IMG/VR virus record: IMGVR_UViG_3300034102_000850 | Coordinates: 1-26,731 of that record | Source: a virus | DNA length: 26,731 bases | Reading direction: 5' to 3' (one strand) | Shown here: positions 1 to 7,800 of the stretch, in pieces | Layout: each line of letters opens with the position of its first letter | Numbering within the stretch: the first letter of the stretch is position 1 | Position numbers and translations under genes: made by a program | The notes under the pieces: model-generated | What the model saw: the letters and a program-made list of their open reading frames with translations, nothing else | Database searches by the model: none | Told to the model about the DNA's origin: nothing

Positions 1-830
1 GCTGTGGTCTGTGTAGTACCATCTGGGAATTCTAAACTGCCATCACCGCGGAAGGTCCATTCGGATGTATCAGTATCTTCTGAATCAGTGCGATCATATG
101 ATATAATTCGCAGGCCGCTACGATTATTATCTTGCCACGCTAATTGAATTCGACCTCGATTTAGTTCTGTTTCATCATTGGGATTGCCAGTGTAGGCTCT
201 AATGAGACTAGTGTCTTCACCAAGAGGCATATTGATCCAACGCACACTAGTATTGGCACTTTCGGTACTGTCTATGTAAATGTGTCCGCCATCGACGCCG
301 CCGACAACAATGTCGCCAGGAGCGGTTAATGTACCAGTCTGTCCAAAGTTCCAAGTATAACTACTGCTGTCCTCACTGTTGACTGTGATGTTGATGCTAT
401 CGTTGCTGGTTAGGCTATCGCCTGCGCCACCGCCAATTTCACTGCCCGCATCGCTGTCATCAGGGTCTTCCGCTTCGTTTTCTTCACCAGGATTGACAAC
501 TTTAACAGCACGAAGTTTACCAGCAACGTTGGTAAGTTTAATATTGTCAAGATAGATACTGCCACCTGCGGTGTAAACGTGTCGCCATTGATTTGTAGGA
601 CTACCTAGGTCTCTGGTGTTATCAGTATCTGGAACGATATTAGTTGCTACAGACGAAAAATCAGTAACTTTGTCGTCCCAGTATGCTAGACTATTCCAAG
701 CAGTTGTACCTGTACCTATTTTAAGTTTATTATTGGTTATATCAATACCAATCTCGCCCTGTGCCAATGTTGGGTTTGTGCTGGTCCAGTTTGTCGCTGT
801 GTCGCGTCTTAGTTGTATTCTACGTGCCAT
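1..830 (-). CDS. Phage tail fibre protein, 3' end outside the window
   Basis: The frame is open from the ATG at 830 down to the left edge, giving 276 codons without a stop, so the C-terminus is missing. The start MARRIQLRRDTATNW, then a GEIGIDITNNKLKIGTG stretch and AW..LAYW, is the short N-terminal domain that begins many myoviral fibres (like the N-terminal domain of the major tropism determinant). It is followed by a DLGS..QWRHVY segment near residue 75, an acidic Glu/Asp-rich linker around residues 111-125, and two copies of a W-x-F-x-x-x-G-x-L-x-x-P motif. The fold and repeats suggest a trimeric beta-rich fibre for host contact; that role is inferred. GGAG lies 6 nt before the ATG, inside the end of the upstream 60-codon gene, with one base between stop and start. 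The two genes are probably translated from one late transcript. Receptor specificity cannot be read because the tip is absent. Confidence 0.82.
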   Translation of the reverse strand, partial: MARRIQLRRDTATNWTSTNPTLAQGEIGIDITNNKLKIGTGTTAWNSLAYWDDKVTDFSSVATNIVPDTDNTRDLGSPTNQWRHVYTAGGSIYLDNIKLTNVAGKLRAVKVVNPGEENEAEDPDDSDAGSEIGGGAGDSLTSNDSINITVNSEDSSSYTWNFGQTGTLTAPGDIVVGGVDGGHIYIDSTESANTSVRWINMPLGEDTSLIRAYTGNPNDETELNRGRIQLAWQDNNRSGLRIISYDRTDSEDTDTSEWTFRGDGSLEFPDGTTQTT

Positions 831-831
831 A

Positions 832-1014
832 TTATGCTCCGCCTCCATCTATGTTGTTTTCGTCATTAAAAATAGTAATAGCCGCTCCACCGTCTAGGAC
901 GATGATTTCATATATTTCGTCAAAATTTTGATTTACTTTATTAAACGCATCACGGATGATATCTCCGTCTTTGGAGTTTGCGCTAGTACCAATGTTTATC
1001 GTTTGTTTTGTCAT
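832..1014 (-). CDS. Small fibre-associated protein with IGTSANSKDGDIIRDAFNKVNQNF motif
   Basis: This is a 60-residue protein. Its N-terminal half matches the motif IxIGTxANxxxGDxxRxAFxKVNxNFxExY, which in marine myoviruses usually opens a larger fibre or whisker protein; that is family knowledge from memory. Here it stands alone and ends in a Gly-rich tail. The motif region looks helical, so it could be an attachment or oligomerisation segment; that is inference. The codons of the Gly-rich tail (GGAGGCGGAGCA) also form the Shine-Dalgarno sequence of the fibre gene that starts one base after the stop, which supports coupled translation. Its own ATG is preceded by AGGA at 8 nt and by a late-promoter-like GATAAATA. 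It could be an accessory attachment subunit or a split-off fibre N-terminus. Confidence 0.72.
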   Translation of the reverse strand: MTKQTINIGTSANSKDGDIIRDAFNKVNQNFDEIYEIIVLDGGAAITIFNDENNIDGGGA

Positions 1015-1044
1015 TATTTTCGTCCTAGGAGTTACTTCAACTAG

Positions 1045-1052
1045 TATTTATC
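1045..1052 (-). promoter_or_regulatory. Late-promoter-like box GATAAATA
   Basis: Read on the minus strand this is GATAAATA followed by C, a 7 of 8 match to the T4 late box TATAAATA. With the usual spacing, transcription would start near 1039, giving a 25-nt leader that contains AGGA before the ATG at 1014. It would drive the 60-residue gene and the fibre. The T4 consensus is established; its use by this phage is inferred. Confidence 0.6.
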
Positions 1053-1056
1053 GTGC

Positions 1057-1064
1057 GCTAAATA
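1057..1064 (+). promoter_or_regulatory. Late-promoter-like box GCTAAATA, divergent
   Basis: GCTAAATA matches six of eight bases of the T4 late box and is identical to the box at 24130-24137 on the other strand. It lies four bases from the divergent box at 1045-1052. The usual spacing predicts a start near 1070, only two bases before the ATG of the gp14-like gene, so the transcript would be nearly leaderless. No Shine-Dalgarno sequence is visible upstream of that ATG. Confidence 0.5.
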
Positions 1065-1071
1065 TAATACT

Positions 1072-2625
1072 ATGCCACGCTTATCACTTTACCGCCCCGA
1101 AAAAGGCTCTGATTACAAGTTTATTGACCGCACAGTCTACGAGATGTTTCAAGTAGGCGGTGTAGACGTCTTTTTGCACAAATATATTGGTCCTGCTGAT
1201 CCCAGTGATCCCAACAAGGCCATGGGAGAAACCACTATTCAGGATGTGCTGTTTTTAGAAAATCGCGATAGAAAATACGATGCAGATGTTTATACTCTAC
1301 GTGGCGCTTACAACATTCAAGATACAGATTTTAACCTCAGTCAATTTGGCTTGTTTTTGCAAAACGACACAGTATTTCTAACAGTACACATTAACAATAG
1401 TGTAGACACCATTGGTCGAAAAATAATGAGTGGCGATGTGGTAGAATTGCCTAATTTAAAAGATGAGTATGCGTTAAATGATTTTAAAAGTGCTTTAAAA
1501 CGATACTATGTTGTAGAAGATATTAATCGAGCCGCTGAGGGATACAGTGCTACTTGGTATCCGCATCTATATAGACTAAAATTAAAACCCATTGTTGACA
1601 GTCAAGAGTTTAAAGATATCCTTACTCGTCCAGAAGATGAAGATTTATTTGCCGGCGACTGGAGTCGAGAAAGAACATATTATGCTGGCGAAGTGGTAAG
1701 ATACAATGGAACTTTGTATGTGGTCAAGCCAACTGTTGGTGCTGAGGGTACACTATTAGAGCCGCCAAATCTTCAAGTTTGGAGTCCGTACAACGACAAC
1801 ACTGTACGAGATTTAATCAGCACCTATGAAAAAGAAATGCAGATCAATGCCGGCATTATTGCTGAAGCAGAATCCGATGCAGAACTAAGCGGATCAGATA
1901 CCACGCACTTTTATACATTGTCTGTTGACGGAGAAGGTAGATCGGCAGTAGAAACCGCAGACACTGATATAAATGTAGCCAGTGCATTTGATATTAGTAA
2001 TACATCAACACCTCCGGTAAGAGATGGATACAAAGGTTACTTGTTGGAAGATGGGATTCCTCCAAACACTTCTGATGGGCAGTTTGGATTTGGTATACAA
2101 TTTCCCCGTGGGCCAGTCAATGGTGATACATTTTTACGCACAGACTATTTGCCCAACAGATTGTTTAGATGGAACGGCAACAGATGGATTAAACAAGAAG
2201 ACAATGTACGTATGACTCTTTCCAACACTGATGATCGTAAAACACTCAAGACTTCCTTTATTAATAACAGCAATCTCAGTGGAATTTCTAAAATTAAAAG
2301 CGATGTTATTCGCATTGACGAAAACAGAAATCCGCTATTCGAACCCGATAAAGGAACTGTTAACTTTGTTGTTAGCAACAGTTCATTGTTTATATTAACA
2401 GATGTACCCTATCAAGAAAACATGTTTGTAGAAGTATGGCTAGACGAATTAAGTAAAGCCACAGAAATCACGTTATCAGATCAGCAGGGATTTTTAGCAT
2501 TTACAGTTAATCATCCAATTTTAGAAAGCACAATTATACGTTGGACAGCCTTTGATGAAACTGTTGACCAGCGACAAAGTCTAACCAAGGCTTTGAGAAA
2601 AATTAAACCAACGGCGGATAATTAA
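1072..2625 (+). CDS. gp14: Neck protein, T4 gp14-like, with C-terminal extension
   Basis: Residues 1-175 follow the pattern of T4 gp14: a helix with G-V-D-V-F near residue 30 (gp14 has R-G-V-E-C-Y), a DVLF segment, LSQFGLFLQND near 89-99 (gp14: FSKFGMQVQDE), GDVVELP near 121 (gp14: GDLIYFP), and a Y-P-x-x-Y-R-L-K strand near 163. gp14 closes the head portal below the collar and helps join head to tail. At 517 residues it is about twice T4 gp14 (about 256). The extra part holds a chitin-binding-like segment, DWSRERTYYAGEVVRYNGTLY, at 195-216, and a conserved block YLPNRLFRWNGNRWIK at 359-374. The next gene is gp15-like, as in T4, which supports the call. The ATG was chosen as the first in frame after the box; there is no visible Shine-Dalgarno sequence. 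Confidence 0.82.
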   Translation: MPRLSLYRPEKGSDYKFIDRTVYEMFQVGGVDVFLHKYIGPADPSDPNKAMGETTIQDVLFLENRDRKYDADVYTLRGAYNIQDTDFNLSQFGLFLQNDTVFLTVHINNSVDTIGRKIMSGDVVELPNLKDEYALNDFKSALKRYYVVEDINRAAEGYSATWYPHLYRLKLKPIVDSQEFKDILTRPEDEDLFAGDWSRERTYYAGEVVRYNGTLYVVKPTVGAEGTLLEPPNLQVWSPYNDNTVRDLISTYEKEMQINAGIIAEAESDAELSGSDTTHFYTLSVDGEGRSAVETADTDINVASAFDISNTSTPPVRDGYKGYLLEDGIPPNTSDGQFGFGIQFPRGPVNGDTFLRTDYLPNRLFRWNGNRWIKQEDNVRMTLSNTDDRKTLKTSFINNSNLSGISKIKSDVIRIDENRNPLFEPDKGTVNFVVSNSSLFILTDVPYQENMFVEVWLDELSKATEITLSDQQGFLAFTVNHPILESTIIRWTAFDETVDQRQSLTKALRKIKPTADN

Positions 2626-2627
2626 TT

Positions 2628-3989
2628 ATGCAATGGTTCTATGACGGACAAATAAGAAGATATGTAGGACAAATTGTCCGAATGTTAAGCGGGTTTAGAT
2701 ATCAGAGTCTAGACGGTAAACAAACCACCGTGCCTGTGATGTACGGAGATTTAACTAGACAAGTAAGTAACATTATTAGAGAAAACTCGGAAAATAAAAT
2801 TCCCAGTGCTCCTAGAATTGCTGTTTATATCAGCGACTTAGCCATGGATAAAACTAGGCTAGCAGATTCTACTCACGTTAGTAAAATTCATATTAGAGAA
2901 CGTGAAAAAGTTTTTGACAGTGCTGGCAATTTTGTAGAATACGGTGTCACACAAGGCAGCGGATACACAGTAGAACGTCTAATGCCTACACCATATAAAC
3001 TAACTGTTAAAGCCGATATATGGAGCACTAACACTGATCAAAAATTACAAATTTTAGAACAAATTTTAATGTTGTTTAACCCTAGTTTAGAATTACAAAC
3101 ATCTGACAATTACATAGACTGGACCAGCATCAGTGTGCTGGAAATTACTAATATTCAGTTTAGTACAAAAAATATTCCAGTAGGTGTTGACAGTGATATT
3201 GAAATAGCATCTATAACATTTGAGACTCCAATTTATATCAGTCCTCCTACTAAGGTCAAACGATTAGGTGTTATTCATGATATTATTATGAATATACACG
3301 ATCAAAACTATGACATAGATGTCACAGAAAAAATCAATATAGGTGGATTTGATATTTTTGTTTACTATAACACCGCCACTGGACAATACAATGCAGAGTT
3401 ATTAGATCCTAAAACTGCACTTAGTACATTAAATGAAGATGCTGTCACAGCGTGGCAGAAAAATGGCGCCGATTTAAATTGGAGAATATTGTTAGATCAA
3501 TATGCTGGAAAGTTTAGGGCTGGTAGTACACAAATTTTCTTAGAGCAAGCCACTGGAAATTATATTGTTGGCACTGTGGCATTGAATCCTGCAGACGAAA
3601 CAAAGTTAGTTATTAATTTTGATCAGGACACTTATAATACCAATACTCCTATTCTGTGTACACAAACAGGCATTACTAGAACCAATGTGGATGCAATCAT
3701 AGATCCCGAAACTTATAATCCTGGAGCAGTTACAGGAAATCCTAGATATCTAATATTAAATAATATTGGAAATAATACGTCAGCATGGGGTAACATTATT
3801 GCTAAAGCCAATGACATCATTGAATGGACTGGCACGCAGTGGGTGGTTGCACAAGCCTCTGAAGAAATTGATGAAATAATTTATACTACTAATCTTAGAA
3901 CCGGAGTACAATATAAGTTCGAGGACGGCGAATGGACTCGTGCATTTGAAGGCGAATATCAGAAAGGTTCCTGGCGAATTGTGCTTTAA
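2628..3989 (+). CDS. gp15: Tail sheath stabiliser/completion protein, T4 gp15-like, with C-terminal extension
   Basis: The first 220 residues follow T4 gp15: FYDGQIRRYVGQ at 4-15 (gp15: FYNSSFRRYATL), TVPVMYGD at 34-41 (gp15: RVPITYAS), PRIAVYISD at 62-70, PTPYKLTVKADIW at 120-132, LQILEQILMLFNPSLEL at 140-156 (gp15: IVEQILPYFQPHFN), and FETPIYISPP near 198-207 (gp15: FEVNGWMYPP). In T4, gp15 caps the finished tail and docks it to the neck. This protein has 453 residues against about 272 in T4. The extra C-terminal half (about 225-453) is beta-rich and ends in a YKFEDGEWTRAFEGEYQKG segment; its job is unknown. Two bases separate it from the gp14 stop. The only purine-rich motif, GGCGGA, lies far upstream, so translation is probably coupled to gp14. 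Confidence 0.87.
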   Translation: MQWFYDGQIRRYVGQIVRMLSGFRYQSLDGKQTTVPVMYGDLTRQVSNIIRENSENKIPSAPRIAVYISDLAMDKTRLADSTHVSKIHIREREKVFDSAGNFVEYGVTQGSGYTVERLMPTPYKLTVKADIWSTNTDQKLQILEQILMLFNPSLELQTSDNYIDWTSISVLEITNIQFSTKNIPVGVDSDIEIASITFETPIYISPPTKVKRLGVIHDIIMNIHDQNYDIDVTEKINIGGFDIFVYYNTATGQYNAELLDPKTALSTLNEDAVTAWQKNGADLNWRILLDQYAGKFRAGSTQIFLEQATGNYIVGTVALNPADETKLVINFDQDTYNTNTPILCTQTGITRTNVDAIIDPETYNPGAVTGNPRYLILNNIGNNTSAWGNIIAKANDIIEWTGTQWVVAQASEEIDEIIYTTNLRTGVQYKFEDGEWTRAFEGEYQKGSWRIVL

Positions 3990-3992
3990 ATA
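3985..3992 (+). promoter_or_regulatory. Possible late-promoter-like box TTTAAATA over the gp15 stop codon
   Basis: TTTAAATA contains the gp15 stop TAA (3987-3989). A start at the usual distance (near 3998) would leave a 4-nt leader before the Nudix ATG at 4002. It is the weakest of the six boxes, because the Nudix gene can also be read from the gp14 promoter and TAAATA arises easily in AT-rich DNA. Confidence 0.3.
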
Positions 3993-4001
3993 AGTACTGT
4001 T

Positions 4002-4445
4002 ATGACCAGCATTAGAGAACAGATTGTTTGTAGCGGCGCACTATTTTACGCCAAGTCTACACGAAGATTCCTACTGTTACAAAAAGCCACAGGCAAGCAT
4101 CGCGGAACATGGGGACTTGTTGGTGGCACTAATATCGAAGGAGAAACTGCTTGGCAAGGCCTTCAACGTGAAATAGCAGAAGAAGTCGGCAACATACCTG
4201 CTATTAAGAAAACGATTCCTTTAGAAACATTTGTTAGCAATGACAGCGTGTTTAACTTTCACACATATCTTTGTGTAATCGACAACGAATTCATTCCCAC
4301 ACTAAGTAGCGAACATCAAGGATGGGCATGGTGTACTGTAGACGGCGCACCAAAGCCGTTACATCAAGGATTGCGTAGTAGTTTTAGTAACAAAACAATA
4401 CGTACAAAACTCCAAACAGTTTTTGATATAGTTGAGTTGATATAA
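4002..4445 (+). CDS. Nudix hydrolase
   Basis: This is a 147-residue protein with one Nudix domain. The Nudix box GX5EX7REUXEEXGU is visible at residues 42-64 as GTNIEGE, seven residues, then REIAEEVGN. The metal-binding REXXEE glutamates are all present. The last position, usually hydrophobic, is Asn, with Ile next to it. TWGLVGG in front of the box and HTYLC and WAWCT strands after it are typical of the fold. Family members hydrolyse a nucleoside diphosphate linked to another group, such as dNTPs, NADH, ADP-ribose or capped RNA ends; the substrate cannot be read from the sequence. T4 also encodes a Nudix enzyme (NudE), but at a different locus. The gene lies 12 bases after gp15, on the same strand, and its stop lies inside the terminator hairpin. 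No Shine-Dalgarno sequence is obvious. Confidence 0.93.
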   Translation: MTSIREQIVCSGALFYAKSTRRFLLLQKATGKHRGTWGLVGGTNIEGETAWQGLQREIAEEVGNIPAIKKTIPLETFVSNDSVFNFHTYLCVIDNEFIPTLSSEHQGWAWCTVDGAPKPLHQGLRSSFSNKTIRTKLQTVFDIVELI

Positions 4446-4469
4446 AAATGCCCCTTGCGGGGCATTTTT
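4444..4469. terminator. Bidirectional intrinsic terminator between convergent genes
   Basis: A perfect 11-bp stem, AAAAATGCCCC / GGGGCATTTTT, surrounds a TTGC loop. The A and T ends give a U-tract on either strand, so it can stop the gp14-gp15-Nudix transcript and the fibre transcript. It overlaps the Nudix stop codon (4443-4445) and ends 3 bases before the stop of the giant fibre gene (4473-4475). Confidence 0.93.
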
Positions 4470-4472
4470 GTT

Positions 4473-4847
4473 TTACATACGTCCTACAACGACTTCAATA
4501 ACTCCACTGTCTCCGTCAAAGTCTTCCAATGCTTTACCAATTACTTGGCCCATCTTTGGATCTTCTTCTGCACGAGCGCAGCCATTGCCTGCGGCAACTA
4601 ACATGTCTCCCTTACGGATCTTACCAGTTACCTTACATGGTACACGACCTTGTAGTGCTAGAGCAACTACAGTTTCGCCTTTTAAGCCGTCATTCATCAG
4701 GTGTGCTGGATTTGTAGAAACAACACCTGCTACCTTACGTGTTCCGTCTAGGGCCAATGTTACTTCTGCATCACCGCCAAACATAACAACAGTACCTTCT
4801 TCGTACTTGACGTCGCCTAGATAGTTTTCTGCCAAGTCAGCGTAACG
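4473..4847 (-). other. Conserved C-terminal domain of the giant fibre
   Basis: Residues 3473-3596 read RYADLAENYLGDVKYEEGT, then FGGDAEVTLA, VAGVVSTNPAHLMN, VALALQGRVPCKV and KGDMLV. This module closes many marine phage fibres. It resembles the C-terminal domains of tail spikes that act as intramolecular trimerisation chaperones (peptidase G2-like in pattern), some of which cleave themselves. Whether this copy cleaves cannot be seen; there is no recognised catalytic pair. Confidence 0.55.
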
Positions 4848-7800
4848 TGCTGTTGTTGCTGTACCGCGGAACAAGTTAGCATAAATGTCACTTGAACCAT
4901 CACGCAATGCAACTGTGTTTGCACTACTTGCTGTGTTACCTGCATAGTCTGTAGAACTTACACGGATGTTAGTTGCGGCACTTGCTAGTCCACTTAAACT
5001 TGCAGTAATTGTACCAGCACTAAAGTTACCAGAACTGTCACGTGCAACAACTTTACTTCCAGTATTTGCGTTTGTAGCATCGACTGCTAATGTACTTGCG
5101 GCACTGCCGTTGAATGTTGTACCAACACTCCAAGTTAAGAACGAACCTGCTGTTAAACTAAACAAGTTGCTGCCTAACGCCACTCCACTAATTGTGCTGT
5201 TGGTTAGTTTAGCATTAGCAATGCTACCTGCCAACATTGTGTTAGACACACTGCCAGTATCGCCTGTTGTAACAATTGTACCACTTACGTTTGGTACTGA
5301 TAGTGTACGTGTTACGTTAGCAGTTACACCACTTACGTCAAAAGCCATTTTCTTAGTGTTATCCACATCGTCCTGGAACAATGTAGAACTATCAGTAAAT
5401 GTCTTATTAGTTAATGTCTGCGTACCTGTAGTTGTTACAACACCGCTAGTAATACTAATTGTACGTGCGGAACCACCGTTGAATGTTGTACCGCTGTCTA
5501 ATTGTAAACCAGTACCAACTGTCAAGTTGTTGGCTAAGTTGGCTGTAACAATTACTGTGTCTCCTAGGTTAACCAGTGAGCCGTTCAGTGTAATACTGCT
5601 ATTTGCCAATTTGTTATTTGGAATAGCACCAGCCAACATGTTGTTAGATACTGTGCCAGTATCGTTAGTACCAATTAGCGTACCGCTTGTTGGCAATGTA
5701 ACGCTAGTAGTATTTGATACCGCAATAGTTGTATTGAACGAACCAGAAGTAGTTAAATTACCACCTAGTGTAATTGTTCTACCTGTATTGGCAACACCTG
5801 TACCACCATACTGTCCTGCAATTACGTTTGCAGTCCATGTACCGCCTGTTAGTGTACCTACGCTGGTCAAACTAGAACCTACCACTGTACTTCCTAGTGC
5901 AGTAGCACTTAGCACAGCAACGTTGTTGACTTTGTAAGTCTTGCCTGTTGGAATATTAACGTGCTCGTTCAATGTCCAGTTTGTATTTGTTACATCCCAT
6001 AGAATTGTATGGTCAGTAGTTCCTTTTAGGATAATACCACCGCCGTCTGCTACAGCATTAGTTGGTGTTGAACGTTGTGCCAACTGAATAGCATTGTCTG
6101 CAATAGTAACTGCTGTAGCACTTAGAGTTGCATTAGTACCACTTAGTGTTACGTCGCCGTTGACTGTTAAATTATTTCTAACAGTTGTTGTACCAACCAA
6201 ACTAGCACCAATTGCAACAGCAGTACCTGCTCCTGCAATGTTAACAGTGGTTGCATTAGCATTAACTAAATTAAATGTTGTAGCAGTTGTAGTAATGTCA
6301 CCGCCGTTTACAGCAATGTCGCCGGTGCTGGTAATATCTGTTGTAACGTTAATACCACCGGCTGCGGCTGCACCAAGTGTTAGGCTACCAGCACTATTAA
6401 TTGTGATTGCACTGTTTGTACCAGTAGGGCTAAAGTTAATAATCTGTTGGTTTTGTGTAGCACTTAAATTACCAACTAATGTTGTTTGTACACCAAGTGT
6501 ACCAATAGTAGTTACACCAGCAGGCTGAATGCTTACTGAACCTGTACCTCCTGGACTTAGTGTAATAACAGCATCGTCGCCTGTAATACTTAAACTGCTG
6601 TTGAAACTAATTGCTCCGCCAACAGTTAAGTTACCACCAATGAATGCATTACCTGTTGCTCCAATACCACCTGTGACTTGAAGAGCACCAGTTGTGTTGC
6701 TGGTACTTTGAGTGTTACTGTTAAACAATGCACTGCCCGCAGTAACACTACCTGCTAGATTCAAGTTAGTAGTCCATGAAGGAATAGATCCGTCTGAACT
6801 TAAAACGCTACTAACTCCGCCAATTGGTAATTGAGTTAAACTTCCGCCAGCACCTGCATACAACAAGTCGCCTTGTAAGTATGTTGTTAATCCTGTACCA
6901 CCTTTTAGAACTGGCACTGCCTTGCTGAAGTTATCTGGATTAGTATAATATGTTCCTGGCTGACCGCCTAAGAAGCCGGCATCAATAACACCCGGTTTGA
7001 TACTTACGTTACCAGTATCTGCTGGAATGTTTGTTGCTTTACCTACTGCAAATTGACTCTTGTCGAATGATGACACACCTGGATTTGTAAAGTTAGGAGT
7101 TCCACCATCACCGTCTACCTTGTCAACGTCCAATATTGGAATGTTGTAATAGATAGTATCTCCACCATCTGTATATGTGTCGCCAGATAAACTAATTGCA
7201 GTGTTAGAATTTTTACGAATACCTTGAACAGCAAATGCAAAACTGCTGTCTCCGCGGAGGAATGTTTGTGTATTAGCAGTGCCTGCGCTAGCCAATCTAC
7301 TTGTAGCAAATACGCCCGACACAATATTACTTGCATCAAGACTGCTAACACTTACCGTTCCCCAGTTTGCAGATAAACTACTACTGTTGTTTACAGTTGC
7401 AGTAAATGCAACGTTTTGTGTTGTCAATGTAGCCGAACTTGAACCTACATCTGTAAATGTTACTCTGCTAGTAGTTGTACCGCCAACACTTGCCAGTGCA
7501 TTTGTTCTGCCAGTGTGTAGAGTAAATGTATTAGTACTTACGCTACCAACAAAATAATAAGAATCAGCAGTTAATCCTGCTGGCAAGTCTGTGCCTTCAA
7601 CATAAACAGGATCGCCTGTGGTAAATCCGTGTCCAGCCTTGTATAGGAAACTTAGACTTGTAGAACCAATACTCACTGTGTTGCGTGTTAGAGTATGAGT
7701 ACCTGTAGAAGTTGCTGTTAATAATACTTGATCCGCAGGATTCAATGCATAGTTAGTGTATAACTGTATTGCATTTGCATTAATAACTTTAATAAAGTAA

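Noticed and set aside
1-830. Diversity-generating retroelement, because the fibre N-terminus resembles that of the major tropism determinant
   Set aside because: No reverse transcriptase, template repeat or accessory gene is seen in the window, and the part of the fibre that would hold a variable repeat is outside it. The N-terminal domain is common in fibres without such a system.
616-1156. Plus-strand open frames at 616-897 and 956-1156
   Set aside because: They lie opposite or across the well-supported minus-strand fibre genes and the divergent promoter region, and their translations resemble no protein.
4966-5937. Open frame of 323 codons on the plus strand opposite the giant fibre, with several smaller ones along 4468-24823
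   Set aside because: They are antisense shadows of the repetitive Thr/Val/Asn-rich fibre genes: the translations are Val/Leu/Pro-rich low-complexity strings with no ribosome site and the minus-strand frame is uninterrupted.
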